64,000 nucleotides of DNA. It comes from Perkinsus chesapeaki (lineage: Eukaryota; Perkinsozoa; Perkinsida; Perkinsidae). Location of the stretch: positions 62,001-126,000 of the forward strand of contig JAAPAO010000015.1 in NCBI GenBank assembly GCA_013115145.1, written 5' to 3'. This document shows, piece after piece, positions 12,108 to 23,635 of the stretch; the stretch's first letter is position 1; the number at the start of each line of letters is the position of its first letter. The position numbers were made by a program, and so were the translations under genes. Below the pieces are notes generated by a model. That model had not been told where the DNA came from and ran no database searches. It saw nothing but the letters and a program-made list of their open reading frames with translations.

Positions 12108-13597
12108 TCACCGATCGGAGTAAAATCCCTGAAGCGGCGGTGGTGGCTTTGGCTTGGCCTTAGCTGCCGCTGCTGCCGCTTCCGCAGCAGCCTTCGGGTC
12201 AGACTTCTCCGAACTGACCGCCCTGAAGCAAATGAATGACGAGAAGCGTACAGGTTAGTCGGTTACCTTTCATACCGACTTCTACTATCTTTGTAACTGC
12301 TGCTGCTCTTTCTATCACTATGAAGGCCACCGTAAATCATCGATGGTAGCAGGAGAGGAGGTTCTGGTGGAGGCTTAGCGCTGAAGAAATTAACCAAATA
12401 TTTCAAAGCTGAGCCGCCTAGTCAAGCAAATGGAAGGTGTGCGGGGCGCCCGCCGAGCACGACTCAGATTGGCACGGTAACTCCTACAATGCATGCTCCT
12501 CGGTGGCCAGCTTCTCGAAATCTCGTGCCTCATCAACCGTGATAACATCCTGGTCTTTCCAGATTTGAATTAGCCTCGTAACGTTCCGTTGTTGCGGTGT
12601 AAGGTCGGTCTGAGCATGAACCATGAACCACTCAACAGCGACCAGGTTGAACACGCCCACCCCAGGTTTTCGAGAATTCCGGTTATAGCAGGCAGCAAAG
12701 GCAGCTCTACACATCCAAGGGAGATAGTTCTTCAGTAGCACTCTCACAACTACCCCCTGTGGACCGCTAGTCTGTTGCAGAACCTAAATGAAGAATGTGT
12801 GCACTATCAACGGGAACGGATTCAACGCACCTCATGGACAACAAAGAGCATGCTCATAGCGTGGTGGCCATCCTTAGGTGTTCGCATAGACCGAAGTAAT
12901 GACCTAATCACCTACCTCACATTAGCCCAACGATGACTACCCTACCTGGCGATGGCACTAGTCTGCTGACGGTTCTCCAACGCCCACTGGGCAGCGTCCC
13001 TTATAGCGTCGTCACTAGCGGGGACCTATGAGATGCAATTCAGATAGTACACTCTGTACCCCTCCTACCCCTCCAGCCAAAGATACAATAATTGCTCCGT
13101 AGCGGGCCGCCAACTGTGGACTCAGACTTGCTGTCGTATCAGGCAGATGGTACTTGTCAGCAATGGTCTGGAGAGAGACGTAACGCAGTCTCAACGGCTA
13201 GATATCGCTCTACCTGCAGCTCCTTAGAGAACTTCTCCTCGACCGGTACCGGCGGTGGGATCTGCTGTGGCTGCTGCTGCTGCTGCGGTGGCGGCGGCGG
13301 CGCCATAAACCCTCCCTGGACCGGAGGCCCCGCATAAGGCGGCTGTTGTGGAGTGTAGCCAGGGGGTGGTTGAGGGTATGGCGGTGGCGGTCCAGCATAG
13401 GGCATCGGAGGCACCTGGGAAGGACTGAGGAGAGACATGCATAGACTAGAACGACACGGTTAAGGAGGCACCTACAACTGCTGTTGTTGTTGCTGCTGAT
13501 GTGGTGGCGGTGCCATATATCCATACGGTGGCTGCTGCTGAGGCTGTTGTTGCCATGGCATAGGCGGAGGCTGCTGGAGTGGCATTGGAGGCGGCAT
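12108..13597 (-). CDS. CHERP-like pre-mRNA splicing protein with CID-type domain
   Basis: Multi-exon. It starts with Pro/Gln-rich exons (MPPPMPLQQPPPMPW..., then PPPPYPQPPPGYTPQQP...), then VEEKFSKELQ joins over a 46-nt intron to TIADKYHLPDTTASLS. The next exon has VPASDDAIRDAAQWALENRQ; ALENRQ is a signature of CHERP. Short exons GHHAMSMLFVVHEV and NYLPWMCRAAFAACYNRN then lead to QQRNVTRLIQIWKDQDVIT, the end of a CTD-interacting-domain-like helical fold. The last exon ends AKPKPPPPLQGFYSDR with TGA at 12108. CHERP associates with U2 snRNP and affects splicing. CHERP normally has an N-terminal SURP module, which I could not find; a Pro/Gln-rich exon at 15009-15209 may be an upstream part. Confidence 0.65.
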
Positions 13598-13779
13598 AAC
13601 TAACAATTGTGTAGATATATGATACTAATGATATGTAAGTTATTACCGCACGCGTCGGGTGGGGGATAAAAAGCTTGGCGAGGCGGGGACTGGCCTTGAT
13701 CACTAAACAAAGAATACAGTATCAAGGAGCATCAAAAGCTGGCATTTCTGCAGCATCACAAATCTTGCTGCAATTTTAG

Positions 13780-14690
13780 ACCCGATAATTTCAGTTATGA
13801 TGTGCCATCTGACCGGGAGTTACCTTACACGTCCCTAGGAACACAATACCTACGGAATAGGTCCTATGTACAATGACTTTGCGAAGAGCATTCAACCCAG
13901 ATATGCCTATGCTGCGGCAGGATTGCTGCCCTCACGATAAGCTTTTCGATGCCGCGGGGTACTGCCGCCTGCTGTGTGCGATTCTATGAGCTTTCACTTT
14001 ACTGCTCAGTGCCAGCAGGACTGCAATCGCTTCGTCGTTTGGTTAGTGACTGAGGTAAACACTCACGAAGCTCTAGACTAAGGTATCACGAGGCAAGTAT
14101 ATTGCCAGGCCAGCTAATATAGGTCGGTTCCTGTCATGGCCTGCTCTTCGCTTGCTTTTTGGCTTTAAGTTCGGGAAGATGCCAGTTGGGGGGATTTTGT
14201 TAGTGATGCCTACAGGGACGCCCTCGTCCTCAGTATCGAGGATAGAAACGTCGTCGGCTTCTTCGAAGAACTATGCTAGATAGCGCTCCTACTAACCTTC
14301 AAGTAAGCACTCCTGCACACTGTGCGGCTGTCAGCCGCGAAGTTCGCGGAAACTGTTTCCCAATAACAAAGCAAGACTCCACCTCTGTTAGCAGACGACC
14401 TTGCCCTCGAACCATTACCACCTCTATTAGCAAATGAACTTGGCCTCGAACCATTACCATCTCTATTGGCAGACGACCTCTATTAGCAAATGAACTTGGC
14501 CTCGAACCATTACCACCTCTATTAGCAGATGAAATACTCCTCGAACCGTGGTCACCTTCATCAGTAGTCGGCCTCCGGGCTGTTTTCAAAGGACGTTTAC
14601 TCCTAGTAGTGTTAATAGAATTATCGAGGGTCAACAATCTGTGGGTTCCCAATAATGGGGTTGTGTGGTTCGCGGCGCTAACCACAACCG
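13780..14690 (-). CDS. Unresolved coding block, low-complexity plus conserved-looking segments
   Basis: Several minus-strand segments look protein-coding but I could not join them fully. About 14685-14400 encodes RSKRPLKTARRPTTDEGDHG and Gly/Asn/Arg/Ser repeats such as SSANRGGNGSRPSSFANRG. About 14260-14070 encodes EEADDVSILDTEDEGVPVG and ITNKIPPTGIFPNLKPKSKR. About 14030-13790 encodes DEAIAVLLALSSKVKAHRIA and LNALRKVIVHRTYSVGIVF. I recognise no family. It lies between the CHERP-like exons and the Pro/Gln-rich exon at 15.1 kb, so it is either a separate gene or the middle of one long gene. Start, stop and introns are uncertain. Confidence 0.3.
14381..14545. repeat. Degenerate minisatellite, period about 39-42 bp
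   Basis: Four imperfect copies built around CCTCGAACCATTACC and CCTCTATTAGCA. One copy is interrupted by an extra partial unit (GACGACCTCTATTAGCAAAT), which changes the reading frame within the repeat. On the minus strand it encodes Asn-Gly-Ser-Arg-rich units. Confidence 0.75.
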
Positions 14691-14709
14691 TTTCGAAACT
14701 CGAAACGGT
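14687..14709. other. Perfect 10-bp hairpin (inverted repeat)
   Basis: ACCGTTTCGA, a 3-base spacer, then TCGAAACGGT. A second short palindrome, GACTCGGA-TTA-TCCGAGTC, follows about 55 bp later. They sit in apparently non-coding DNA. Function is unknown; neither is followed by a T-run, and they may simply be foldback remnants. Confidence 0.5.
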
Positions 14710-15008
14710 ACAGAACAGGCTCAGGAGCGGAGCTTTGTTGCACGACCAATCACAGAACGAATCCGACTCGGATTATCCGAGTCCCATTTGCAGGTAAAGG
14801 TGACAAAGGAAAGGCTCGATCTCAAACGGTATGATCACATTAAATATTCTCCCATTTGGTATCGCTATTCGGATAGCTTATCCCTTGTATCTTTTCGTGT
14901 TCCTCATAACGAGGAATTGATGAGAAAAATTACTAACTATTTCGAATACCGAGCTACCCATTTTTGAATGCAAGCTTATCCTCTCAGATGCCGCGAATCC
15001 TATGTTAT

Positions 15009-15209
15009 TTACCTCCAGCCTCTCATGTAGCCACTTCCTCCTCCTCCCCACTGCTGCTGCGACCATGTCGAGGGATCCCCTTGAGAAGGGTATCCACCTT
15101 GGTGCGGTGGTTGCTGTTGCCACTGCTGCTGGTGCGGAGGATAGTACCCTTGAGGAGGGCCACCAGCGGCCATTGGCATTGGTGGAAGTGGAGGCGGCCC
15201 GTTCCACAT
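15009..15209 (-). CDS. Pro/Gln/Gly-rich exon, probable first exon
   Basis: Starts with ATG at 15209 (MWNGPPPLPPMPMAAGGPPQ) and continues HQQQWQQQPPHQGGYPS... to GSGYMRGW before a GTAAAT donor. The composition closely matches the Pro/Gln-rich exon at 13.5 kb, so it may be the first exon of the CHERP-like gene with a long intron, or a separate gene. It starts 107 bp downstream of the uL4m stop on the same strand. Confidence 0.45.
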   Translation of the reverse strand: MWNGPPPLPPMPMAAGGPPQGYYPPHQQQWQQQPPHQGGYPSQGDPSTWSQQQWGGGGSGYMRGWR

Positions 15210-15315
15210 GGTGGCTGCTACAAAACCTTGGAAACATACGTACCGCGGCTTCGCAACTCGACACAATTTGAGCGACAGAAACCATAAGATAAAATCAGAA
15301 ACATGCAGCACGAAA

Positions 15316-17823
15316 TTACAGCTCTCCCGGACGATATCCTTCATCCCCTTCCCCATCCGAGGCCTCAGCCTCACTGTCAGCACCATCCTCACCACCAAAG
15401 TCATAGTTAGGGGCATCGTTGAGATCCACGAAGTAGCTATTGGGCGTGCCTTCGAAGTAGCGTTAAGGAAGTTCAGTGGGAATCAAATTACTCTTAGCAC
15501 TCCACATTGCCTCCCCAAGACTTTGAACGTCCTTCTTGCTTTGTAAGAAGACCTCCGAGTTTCGCACCGATAAGTCTATTACAGCTGCTTCCGAGTGCTC
15601 CAACATACCCCTGTTAGAGGAAAACACGTCCCAACTCCGAATAGCGATACCACCGTGGTCAGGATTTTAAGAGAACTATACCGGACTATATTCCACCGAC
15701 TATTGACCATGGTATGGAGCTCGTATCTACATGCTCGGACATGTCTCTATGTACACTACCTCGTTTCCTCCAGATCTGCGGGGTCGTTGAAATCGGTCTC
15801 AATAGGCTCATCATCATAATATACTTCCTGTTGTTCAAACCTACCAATGTCCTATTAAGGACCACGCATACTACCAAGCCCTACTTCTGCCATTTAGCTC
15901 GTTGGCCTCTCATCTCGCTATATGGGTGCTCTAGTATGCTAAAGTCCTTCACACGGAAGCCGGCCAATGGATCAAATCGAGGAACCTGACACCGTCGGAC
16001 GTTACATTCACGCACCTGCCGCTGCTTCACCTTCAGGGCACCGTACAGCTTAGTTGACCACTTCCATTTCTTAAACTCCATAAAGTAATCTCGCTGTCGA
16101 AGTTCCGAGTCCCTATAGAAATAGGCCTCCGTCTCGATATTCAAGGTGTGAGCTCACTTGAGCCTTTGCTTCTTGGCAGCCCACTCGGACACCCATCCTG
16201 GGACCTTCTGCGGCACCGGTGCTGGTCGGCCATCAGGTGTAGCATTCTTAGGCAACCAACCTCTCTAAACCCGATAACCTAGAAAAGCACCAAGCAGCAT
16301 TTCTACCTTCTTAGGATAGTTATTTATCTCGGCAATGAGCTTGTGAAGTGCCTGTTCGGTAATGACAATCTGTCGATACTTCAGCAAGTTGTATCTAAGT
16401 CCATCTTCACCCCATCACCGCTCGCCACCAATACTCACGTTGAGACCCCCTCGACATCCTCTCGCCGCACTTGTGCTATGTGCGCTGTGCCCCACCGGAA
16501 GTTGTCGTTTACATCACTGTTACCCACATGAACCTAACACACCTCTATAACCAAGGCCAGCAGCGGAGACGAAGGCCCACCAGCAACGCCGAATTGCAGT
16601 GCCGGCCTAGGATCCGACGAAGATGGGCGGCAACGTGACGCGTCTTATGTGTGCCGACGTTGAAGGAATCCACCACAGTTATCTCGCCTTGTGCAAACTT
16701 GGCGCTCAGCATCATCCTGACAACCCACACACTAGCAACTATCATGACACTCTTCAACTTCAGGCTTTCCCACGAAGTTTAATGCGTCACAGAACCATCT
16801 TCGCTGATAGGATAATGACCATGAACATGCCATCTTATTGCAAGAGCCCTCCACCCAGTACTACTTTAAAGATTTCCATACTCGTCGCTTAAGCTCTCCT
16901 TGCCTCCACTCCCGCGGGCGTTGGGGGATTGAGAACACTCCATCGTATTTTCCAGGGGCCTTTCGTCGGCCCATACGAGACTTACCGATATTCTTATGTG
17001 ACCTTGCTTTCCTGAGCGAAATACCCTGCACACATCACCGGGCGCGGCGACGTACTTGTTTGAGCCCGGCCACTCCCATTTGAATAGCTGCATATCCTGC
17101 TGATAGCCAGCCATGCATCCTCTATGCCACCAGTATGTGAAGTACAGAATGTCCTTTCGGATTGGCTCGGCAAAAATCGAACTTGGAACTATCAATGGTT
17201 GAAGAGACTTCTGTGGATATTCTATATAATAACGACTGCGAATTTGCCGACAAAAGTACCGCTCTGCACCGATCAAAGTTCTGCTAGTCAGTGCATGAAT
17301 CGGTGACTAATACGCCGCAGGCACCGTTCTTGCACGCCCATAAGACTACCAATAATGGACCCAATCTCCTCTGGTGGTTCATCACTAGCAGCTGGCTCGC
17401 CGCTAACTGGACATGTCACCTCGAATTTATACCTGGGATAGTGTAAGAGGCTCCCTAATAGAAGCAATATACACTGGCATCTCCAAAATGGCATTAAAAC
17501 CAACAGCCGGGAAGCTCCACCAGTTCCTAAGTACTGTCCTTAGATCAGCCAGCTCCCCTAAGACAATGCTGAGGCCCTGTGGTAGGTGACCAAAGTACCT
17601 GGTCGTCTGACCACTGGAGGGTCGTGGATGGAAGCACCGGGCTCTGGCTCGGGAGGAGCCATTGGCATGCCCGACGCTGTGACAGTAAAACCTGCATTGG
17701 TACCTGCCAACAAGAGCCTAGAGAAAGGCACGGTATGACGCTATAGCTACAGAAACGGTTAGTACCGATACGTAGTACGTGGGAAGGTATCCGCCGAGGA
17801 CCAGCTCCCAGTGTTGATATCAT
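15316..17823 (-). CDS. Mitochondrial ribosomal protein uL4 (L4) with long C-terminal extension
   Basis: Multi-exon. The N-terminus (ATG 17823, MISTLGAGPRRIPSHVLRIG) resembles a mitochondrial presequence. LIVPSSIFAEPIRKDILYF and WWHRG (about 17215-17120) match the uL4 N-terminal core; NKVFRSGKQGHIRIS, across an intron, matches the K-x-x-G-x-G-x-A-R loop; MLSAKFAQGEITVVDSF (about 16720) matches the C-terminal strand, and VSTYNLLKYRQIVITEQAL closes the fold. Further introns (42, 45, 44, about 139 and 42 nt) keep one frame through GWLPKNATPDGRPAPVPQK, LRQRDYFMEFKKWKWSTKLY and EVYYDDEPIETDFNDPADLE to GDEGYRPGEL and TAA at 15316. The tail after the uL4 core is about 190 residues, absent from bacterial L4. 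uL4 lines the exit tunnel of the large subunit. The 5'-most exon joins are uncertain. Confidence 0.75.
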
Positions 17824-17979
17824 AGGGACCAAATCTATGGAAGGGAGGATCTTCTACCGGAGCGCACCTTCCTGGCTTGCTGCAATTTTTCAAATTTTAT
17901 CGAACGCGAAGATCTCGCGCGCGCCCTGGCGTGTATCTCTGCCCCTATTTTGGTATGTCGTTTACCAGTTGGGTGGGTA

Positions 17980-19003
17980 ATGTCTCGACATCCACCAAAA
18001 TCTACCAATACAGATGGATCAGAGAAGGCGCTTATTGCAACTAAACCACTAGGAAGCGTACTGCGGAAAGACGAATCTGTCGTGGATACGCGTTCCATCA
18101 GGCCGAGGCCATCAAAAAGCCGGCCTCCTCTGGTCCTCACCACAAGCGTGGCGTCGGCATTGACGTCTATATCTCCTTAATATGTACTGTCCTAATGCTG
18201 GGCATAACCGCCTGGTACTACTGGCAGATGGTCTCCATGACCGACCAGATGCAAAAGAGCTCAGTTTTCGGTACCGATTACTACGAGGGATTCTGTGCTG
18301 TTAATGTTGGTCGATTCAGCAAGCATCCATTCCGAATACGCCAGCTCTGACATATTGGATGCGATTGAGACCATTGAGGATTTCGTGGAGGAGCATTCCC
18401 TTGATGAGGAGCCCTACTACGTCACGTTCTTGCGTTTGAAGTACCCCTCCCAAGCCGAATGCCAGTTGACCCTGCCGCAGATATTCCCATGATCCTCGGG
18501 GACGCCAGCTGGACCATGCTCGACGGAAGATGGTCAGCTGGTTCATGAAGGTTCGCTATTTTTACGACCTTGGATATTTACCGGTAACAGATTTGAGCTA
18601 TGTAGAAAAGATTCCCGGGAAGTAGGAAAATGTCCCATTTGCCTTTTTGATTCCCCCTTTCAGAGACCGAGCGCGTTTCCTATCAGAGCTCGTTGAGCCT
18701 TTAGATGACGCGGTAAGGCTGTCAACAGGGAGGACCCCTAGATCAGTATTTGATTTCTTCCGGGAAATGTACGGCCTCTGGGTCCCCTATGGGCGGCCCA
18801 TGCTGCCTGTTAGGTATTCTATTTCGCCACCTCATGGTGTATCGCACTTAACACTAGAGGACCTGCCCCCCGATCTGCGTAACATGAGCCTCACAGCCAT
18901 TCGGAATGGCGCGGCTTCTCGACAGCGGCAAGAGCCGAAGATGAAGGCGACAGATCCCCCTGCGGTTGAGAGTCATGGCGGAGCATACGAAGACGAGCTT
19001 TGA
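17980..19003 (+). CDS. Single-pass membrane protein of unknown function
   Basis: Exons join cleanly: MSRHPPKSTNTDGSEKALIA...PLGS, a 44-nt intron, AEAIKKPASSGPHHKRG followed by one transmembrane helix (VYISLICTVLMLGITAWYYW), a 49-nt intron, SIHSEYASSDILDAIETIED, a 40-nt intron, YSHDPRGRQLDHARRKMVSW through YVEKIPG, a 42-nt intron, and DRARFLSELVEPLDDAVRLS to EDEL and TGA at 19001-19003. Total is about 270 residues: a short basic N-terminal side, one helix, then a soluble mostly helical domain with an acidic end. I recognise no family. It starts about 155 bp from the uL4m start in divergent orientation, so the two may share a promoter. Confidence 0.6.
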
Positions 19004-19100
19004 TATTGGCATTAGTCTGTAGTAGTTTGGTGTTGAAAAGGCTTCCCTCAGCGGGCTCCTGTACTTGAGTTTGCTGGCCTTCGCATGGTTGTGCGTTTAA

Positions 19101-19167
19101 CGGGGACTGGCCGATGAGTGGGTAGAGCGGTGGACTGTATTGCGTTCGTCCCAGGTTCGATTCGACT
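19101..19167 (+). other. tRNA-Tyr-like relic
   Basis: The stretch contains GGTAGAGCGGTGGACTGTA, which resembles the D-arm and anticodon region of tRNA-Tyr(GTA), and GGTTCGATTC, a good B-box. The 3' half of the anticodon stem, the T-stem partner and a matching acceptor stem are missing, so it cannot fold as a functional tRNA. It ends just before the ATG of the next gene. Confidence 0.3.
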
Positions 19168-19169
19168 GT

Positions 19170-20122
19170 ATGTCAAATGACGTCCCCGATCTTCCACCGG
19201 TGTTCAGTGCTCTAGAGATGATCGAGGACCTCCGTTGTGCCGTGGATAGGCACCATGTAGCGGCGCTGGTGCGAGAGCTCTCTAGAGCGTTGAGGAAGAG
19301 CAGCAGCCAGGAAGTTGACAGCATACTAGTTATTGAGGTAATACTATACAGGGTCGAGAGGAACTGTGGGCCTCAGGCTATCTGGCAATCTGCTATTTGC
19401 AAGTATCCACATGTCATAGATATAGTACTACCGGTCTGCGAGATATTCCGTCACTTGGCGCTGTTGCCTAATGTGAGGATATTCCTTATAGAGACTGCTG
19501 AGGATGTAAGAGCAGATGACATTGTCTTTTCAAACGCATGGTCTTCCCGAAGACCAGAAAACTATATCCAAGATAAGATCCATTTATTTCGAAATGCGGC
19601 TTCTTGAGGACCAGCAGCCTTCTTCACGAGAGGATTCCTTCCTTTTGAAATCATCTTTTAAGAAAGATACCTCTCTATTGATAAGGTTGATTTCTCTTCA
19701 CGTTCTTGAACGTTTCCGTATTCGTAGTGGCCTATTCCATTCCTCTATGCCATTGGCCCTGCATTGCCTCCGTCAGGCTCCCTATATATCAGTTCTCACT
19801 CGATTCGCTGGTGGCATCTTAGCCATGCCGCAGCAGCAGTCTGGTGACAGTCGTCTGCTTACTGAGGTTATGGCATTCCTGGCCAACTTATGCAGCTCTT
19901 CGGCTCAATGCGATCTAGGCGTCTGGACAGCACTAGATTTCCATGCTAGAGATCTGGCCACTAGGGCCCTCAAGGTAGGTGGGATCCACTTCGCTCCACC
20001 TTGATCTGGGCTTACAGGCTTTCCCTGACGACCCTGTAATGTCAGAGCAGTGCCATAGAGTTTTGAAGCTCACCGGTATGGCCATGAGATCCCATGGGCC
20101 CACTCGTTCTGTACTTGACTAG
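19170..20122 (+). CDS. Hypothetical all-helical protein
   Basis: Three exons: [20 protein letters not shown]...IETAED, a 52-nt intron ending [25 protein letters not shown]...DLATRALK, a 43-nt intron ending TTACAG, then [20 protein letters not shown]...RSVLD and TAG at 20120-20122. About 285 residues. The composition is Leu- and Ala-rich with amphipathic segments such as [14 protein letters not shown] and [18 protein letters not shown], suggestive of an armadillo- or HEAT-like helical repeat, but I cannot place it in a named family. It is 62 bp upstream of mitochondrial EF-G on the same strand. Confidence 0.6.
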
Positions 20123-20184
20123 CTGCACCATTAGCGTTGCGTTGTAGTACCCAACAAGTAGGCCTTAGTTACTTTTTCAATCAA

Positions 20185-23100
20185 ATGCTACTGGTTCTGT
20201 CGAACGCTCAGCGGGCGAGACCTCTGGTCCGGCTTGCTTCGCGGTTGCCGGCAGTGAGTGCGGTGCAACGATGTTTCTCGACCAGAGGGAGCTTGCCACT
20301 CGAACGGGTTAGGAATATAGGCATATCTGCCCATGTGGACTCTGGCAAGACCACTCTTACTGAGAGAGTCCTGTTCTATACTGGTAATATACAGTAGGGC
20401 TGTACTGTGGCTGCTGTGAAGGAAGCTGCTGGGTGGGTGCAGGTCGAATAGATGATATACATGAGATTCAGGGTAGCGATGGAGTGGGGTGTAAAATGGA
20501 CCACATGGAGCTTGAACGAGAGAAGGGTACCTTGGCATGTCCTGTGTGGAAAGAAGAGCGGTATGGTAGGTATTACCATCACAAGTGCTGCGACGTATTG
20601 TCAATGGACGACTAAGGACAAAGACGATTACCATATTAATATTATTGATACACCGGGGCATGTTGACTTCACCTTTGAGGTTGAGAGGTAAGCAGCGTGC
20701 TGCTGTGCAGATCTGATGACGAAGTACTACACAGGTCTTTGAGAGTCCTAGATGGAGCTGTTATGGTTGTGTGTGCTATAGGATGTGTACAGAGCCAGAC
20801 TGTTACCGTTGACCGTCAGATGCAGAGGTAGTGCAAAGCTAGAGTACTTGGTACTTTAGGAACTTCAACAGGTACGAGGTGCCTAGAATCATTTTTATCA
20901 ACAAGTTGGATCGATACGGCTCGGAGCCCTACACGGCGTTAAAACAAGTAGGGTCATGGTATAGTCTCTCTTGAACCTTTGAAGTTCATCCAAGGTTATT
21001 CTCCTTTATGTATTATTCTGCGTTACACTTTTTGTATCTTATCGAACCTGATCGTCACTCTTTCAGTTAAAATCAAAGCTAGGCCTTTGCGCAGCACTCA
21101 CTCAAATACCACTGGGAGCAGAGGATAAGTTCGCTGGTAAGCCGCCGTAATAGCGTTGGGGTACTGCCACTCGAGGTTCAGGTGTGGTCGACGTTATCAG
21201 ACGGGAAGCCCATCATTTCGAGGGCTACAAGGGGCTTTCGTGGAACCTTCAAGAGGTATCTGCCAATTGCTGTATGAGGGTGTGACGGGTGCTGTCCAGG
21301 TTCCAGAGAGATTAGTGGAGCAAGTCGAGGAGACCAGGAGGACTCTAGTGGAGCTTTTAGCTGGTGAGCGTCGGGTTGGTGGCTGTAGTGCAGCGCACTG
21401 GGTAGATTTGGATGACGAGCTGGCGGAGTCTTTTCTGATGGATGAGAATGTGCCAGCAGATGAGGTCGAGAAAGCCATCCGACGGCAGACGATAGCGCGG
21501 AAGTAGGCCGAGGCTCATCTGTGGGGATAAGAGTTTGCTCTGGAAGGTTCTGTCCGGTACTAATGGGGTCGGCATATAAGAATAAAGGAGTGCAGCCCTT
21601 ATTGGATGCTGTATGCAAGTATTTGCCGAATCCAGGCGATAGGTAGTACCGATGTAGGAGGCGGCTGCGGGGAGGGCCTTGTGTAGGGCATATAGTGGGT
21701 ATGACCAATCGAGGAACGGCGAGAGGGTAGAGATAGTTCCTGATGAGAAGAAGCCTTTCTTGGGTATGTTATTATCTATTACCTCTGTAATGGTCGCCTC
21801 AGGCATGGCCTTCAAGAGTCAGGACCTACCGCCCAACGGCACGCTGACCTATATGAGGGTGTACCAGGGGGCACTGAAGAAGGGTCAAAGTATATTAGAC
21901 ACGAAAACTAATAAGAAACAAAGTGTTAAGAAGCTGGTGGGCATTCGAAGTGTCTCCATCTTGATGTTGTCTTGTGCAGCTTCGTCTCCACTCAAGTGAG
22001 ACGAGAGAGGTTCCGGCGGCGGGGCCGGGGGATATTGTGGCGTGTACTGGACTGGATGTGTTCTCTGGAGTCACATGCACTGACGGTAGGGTATGGTAGT
22101 GGCATGCTGGTGAGGGTTGGTAAGGTAAAATAAACTGGACGATGTCGCCTCTGCACATCCCTGCTCCGGTGGTCTCGTTATCGATAACACCAGCTAGTCG
22201 AGAGGACTCCACTAAGATGGCTAAAGCACTGGCCAGGTTTAAAAGGGAGGATCCTACTTTTATAGTGTCCACTGACCCGGGCACTAAGGAGACAATTGTA
22301 TCCGGTGAGACCATAAGGGATTGGTTGTAGTCCAGACGGCTGTTATGTTCAGGTATGGGAGAGTTACACTTGTTTATTTATGCTGAACGTATTCGGAGGG
22401 AGTACGGTGCAAATGTGAGCACAGGAGAGCCGAGGGTTAACTTCCGAGAGACTATTAATGAGAGGGTACTGTAGCCGATGGGTAGCTGCTGGTGGGCATG
22501 TAGCATCATCGATTGTAGATCCCATTCGATTACACACATAAACGGCAGAGTGGCGGTCGGGGCCAGTACGGTAAGGTCACTGGCTATTTCGAGCCGTTGA
22601 GCTATGATGAAGTACAAGAGATATTGACTAAATATCAAGGGGAGATCACTCCTATGAACGCCTCTAAGTACCTTACTATCTTCCAGAATAACATCAGGGT
22701 AATAATACCGCCGCCGGGGATCGAACCTGGCACGGTGGAGGTCTAGCTGAGTGACGTGTTCTAGCTTGTGTGTCTGTGTTGTAGGGTAATGAGATCCCGA
22801 AGAACTTCATTGCGTATATTGAGAAAGGCTTTCGGGAGTGCCTAGAGGAGGGGCCCCTCACTGGCTCGGCGGTCTGCAATTTGAGGATAGTCCTCGAGGG
22901 TGGCAAACATCATGAAGTTGATTCTTCCGAGGTCGCCTTCAAAGCTGCTGCCCAGGGAGCCTTTGAGCAAGCTTTCTATGGAGGTTCACCTACTATCCTT
23001 CAACCTGTTATGTACGATAGTCACCTCTGTTATTTGGTTATGATTTGGTATTAGGAATGTAGAAGTAACAGTGCCTACTGATAAGACAGGATCTCTGATG

Positions 23101-23398
23101 TCGGGCATTACAGTTAGAAAAGGCCTGGTCACGGGATCGGAGGCTCTGACGGACCTCGACACTTTGGTGAGAGCCAAGGTTCCTCTGAGGAATATGTTTG
23201 GCTTCACCACAGAGTTGAGGTCCATCACACAGGTGAGCCAAGCCAGCTGCTGTCTCCTCGACACAAAGTATAATACAGGGCCACGGTGAGTGGGCAATGG
23301 ACTTCCACGCCTATGAGGAGATGCCTGCTGACGACCAAGAAACTGTTAAGAAGCAATACCTCCAGCGTCGGGTCAGGGAAAAGAAGCTTGAGGAGTGA
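20185..23398 (+). CDS. GFM1: Mitochondrial translation elongation factor G
   Basis: Multi-exon GTPase that translocates the mitochondrial ribosome. The N-terminus (ATG 20185, [20 protein letters not shown]) is Arg-rich without acidic residues, as expected of a mitochondrial presequence. G1 is [19 protein letters not shown]; switch I reads [11 protein letters not shown] joined by an intron to [13 protein letters not shown]3 is [14 protein letters not shown]4 is NKLD in [14 protein letters not shown]. Domain II has [20 protein letters not shown]; domain III has [19 protein letters not shown]; domain IV has FRETINE and [13 protein letters not shown]; domain V reads [13 protein letters not shown] ... 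[13 protein letters not shown] and ends REKKLEE with TGA at 23396. Introns are mostly 40-90 nt. The large insertion-free layout fits EF-G1 rather than the recycling paralogue EF-G2. Confidence 0.92.
22700..22745 (-). other. tRNA 3'-half-like fragment in an EF-G intron
   Basis: On the minus strand, CCAGGTTCGATCCCCGG resembles a T-arm with B-box, followed by GCGGCGGT. The T-stem has one mismatch and no D-arm or anticodon arm precedes it, so it is a fragment at most. Confidence 0.25.
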
Positions 23399-23635
23399 TG
23401 CATCGACGAAGTCTTTTTGACATCATTTGTGTTTCTGTTATTTACTGTGTGTGCATGAGGTTTCTGACTACTTAGGAATGCGTCGAGTGAAAACTCTACC
23501 GTGGAGTCGTCCTGGTTGATATCTTTGCTCTTAGTTGTTACTGTTATCACGTTTTACGGCAGTAGCAGCCGTCACAGTACCTCCTTCACTGTTATCGCCT
23601 GTGTCCTGCTGTTTTTACTTGTATCAACATTATTA

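Noticed and set aside
14665-14967. Plus-strand ORF of 100 codons
   Set aside because: No ATG-based start with context, no family, and it crosses two hairpins in apparently non-coding DNA. Kept out of the gene list.
14858-15651. 16-bp exact inverted repeat (14858-14873 and 15636-15651)
   Set aside because: A match of this length is expected about once by chance in 64 kb, it does not extend on either side, and it flanks no recognisable element.
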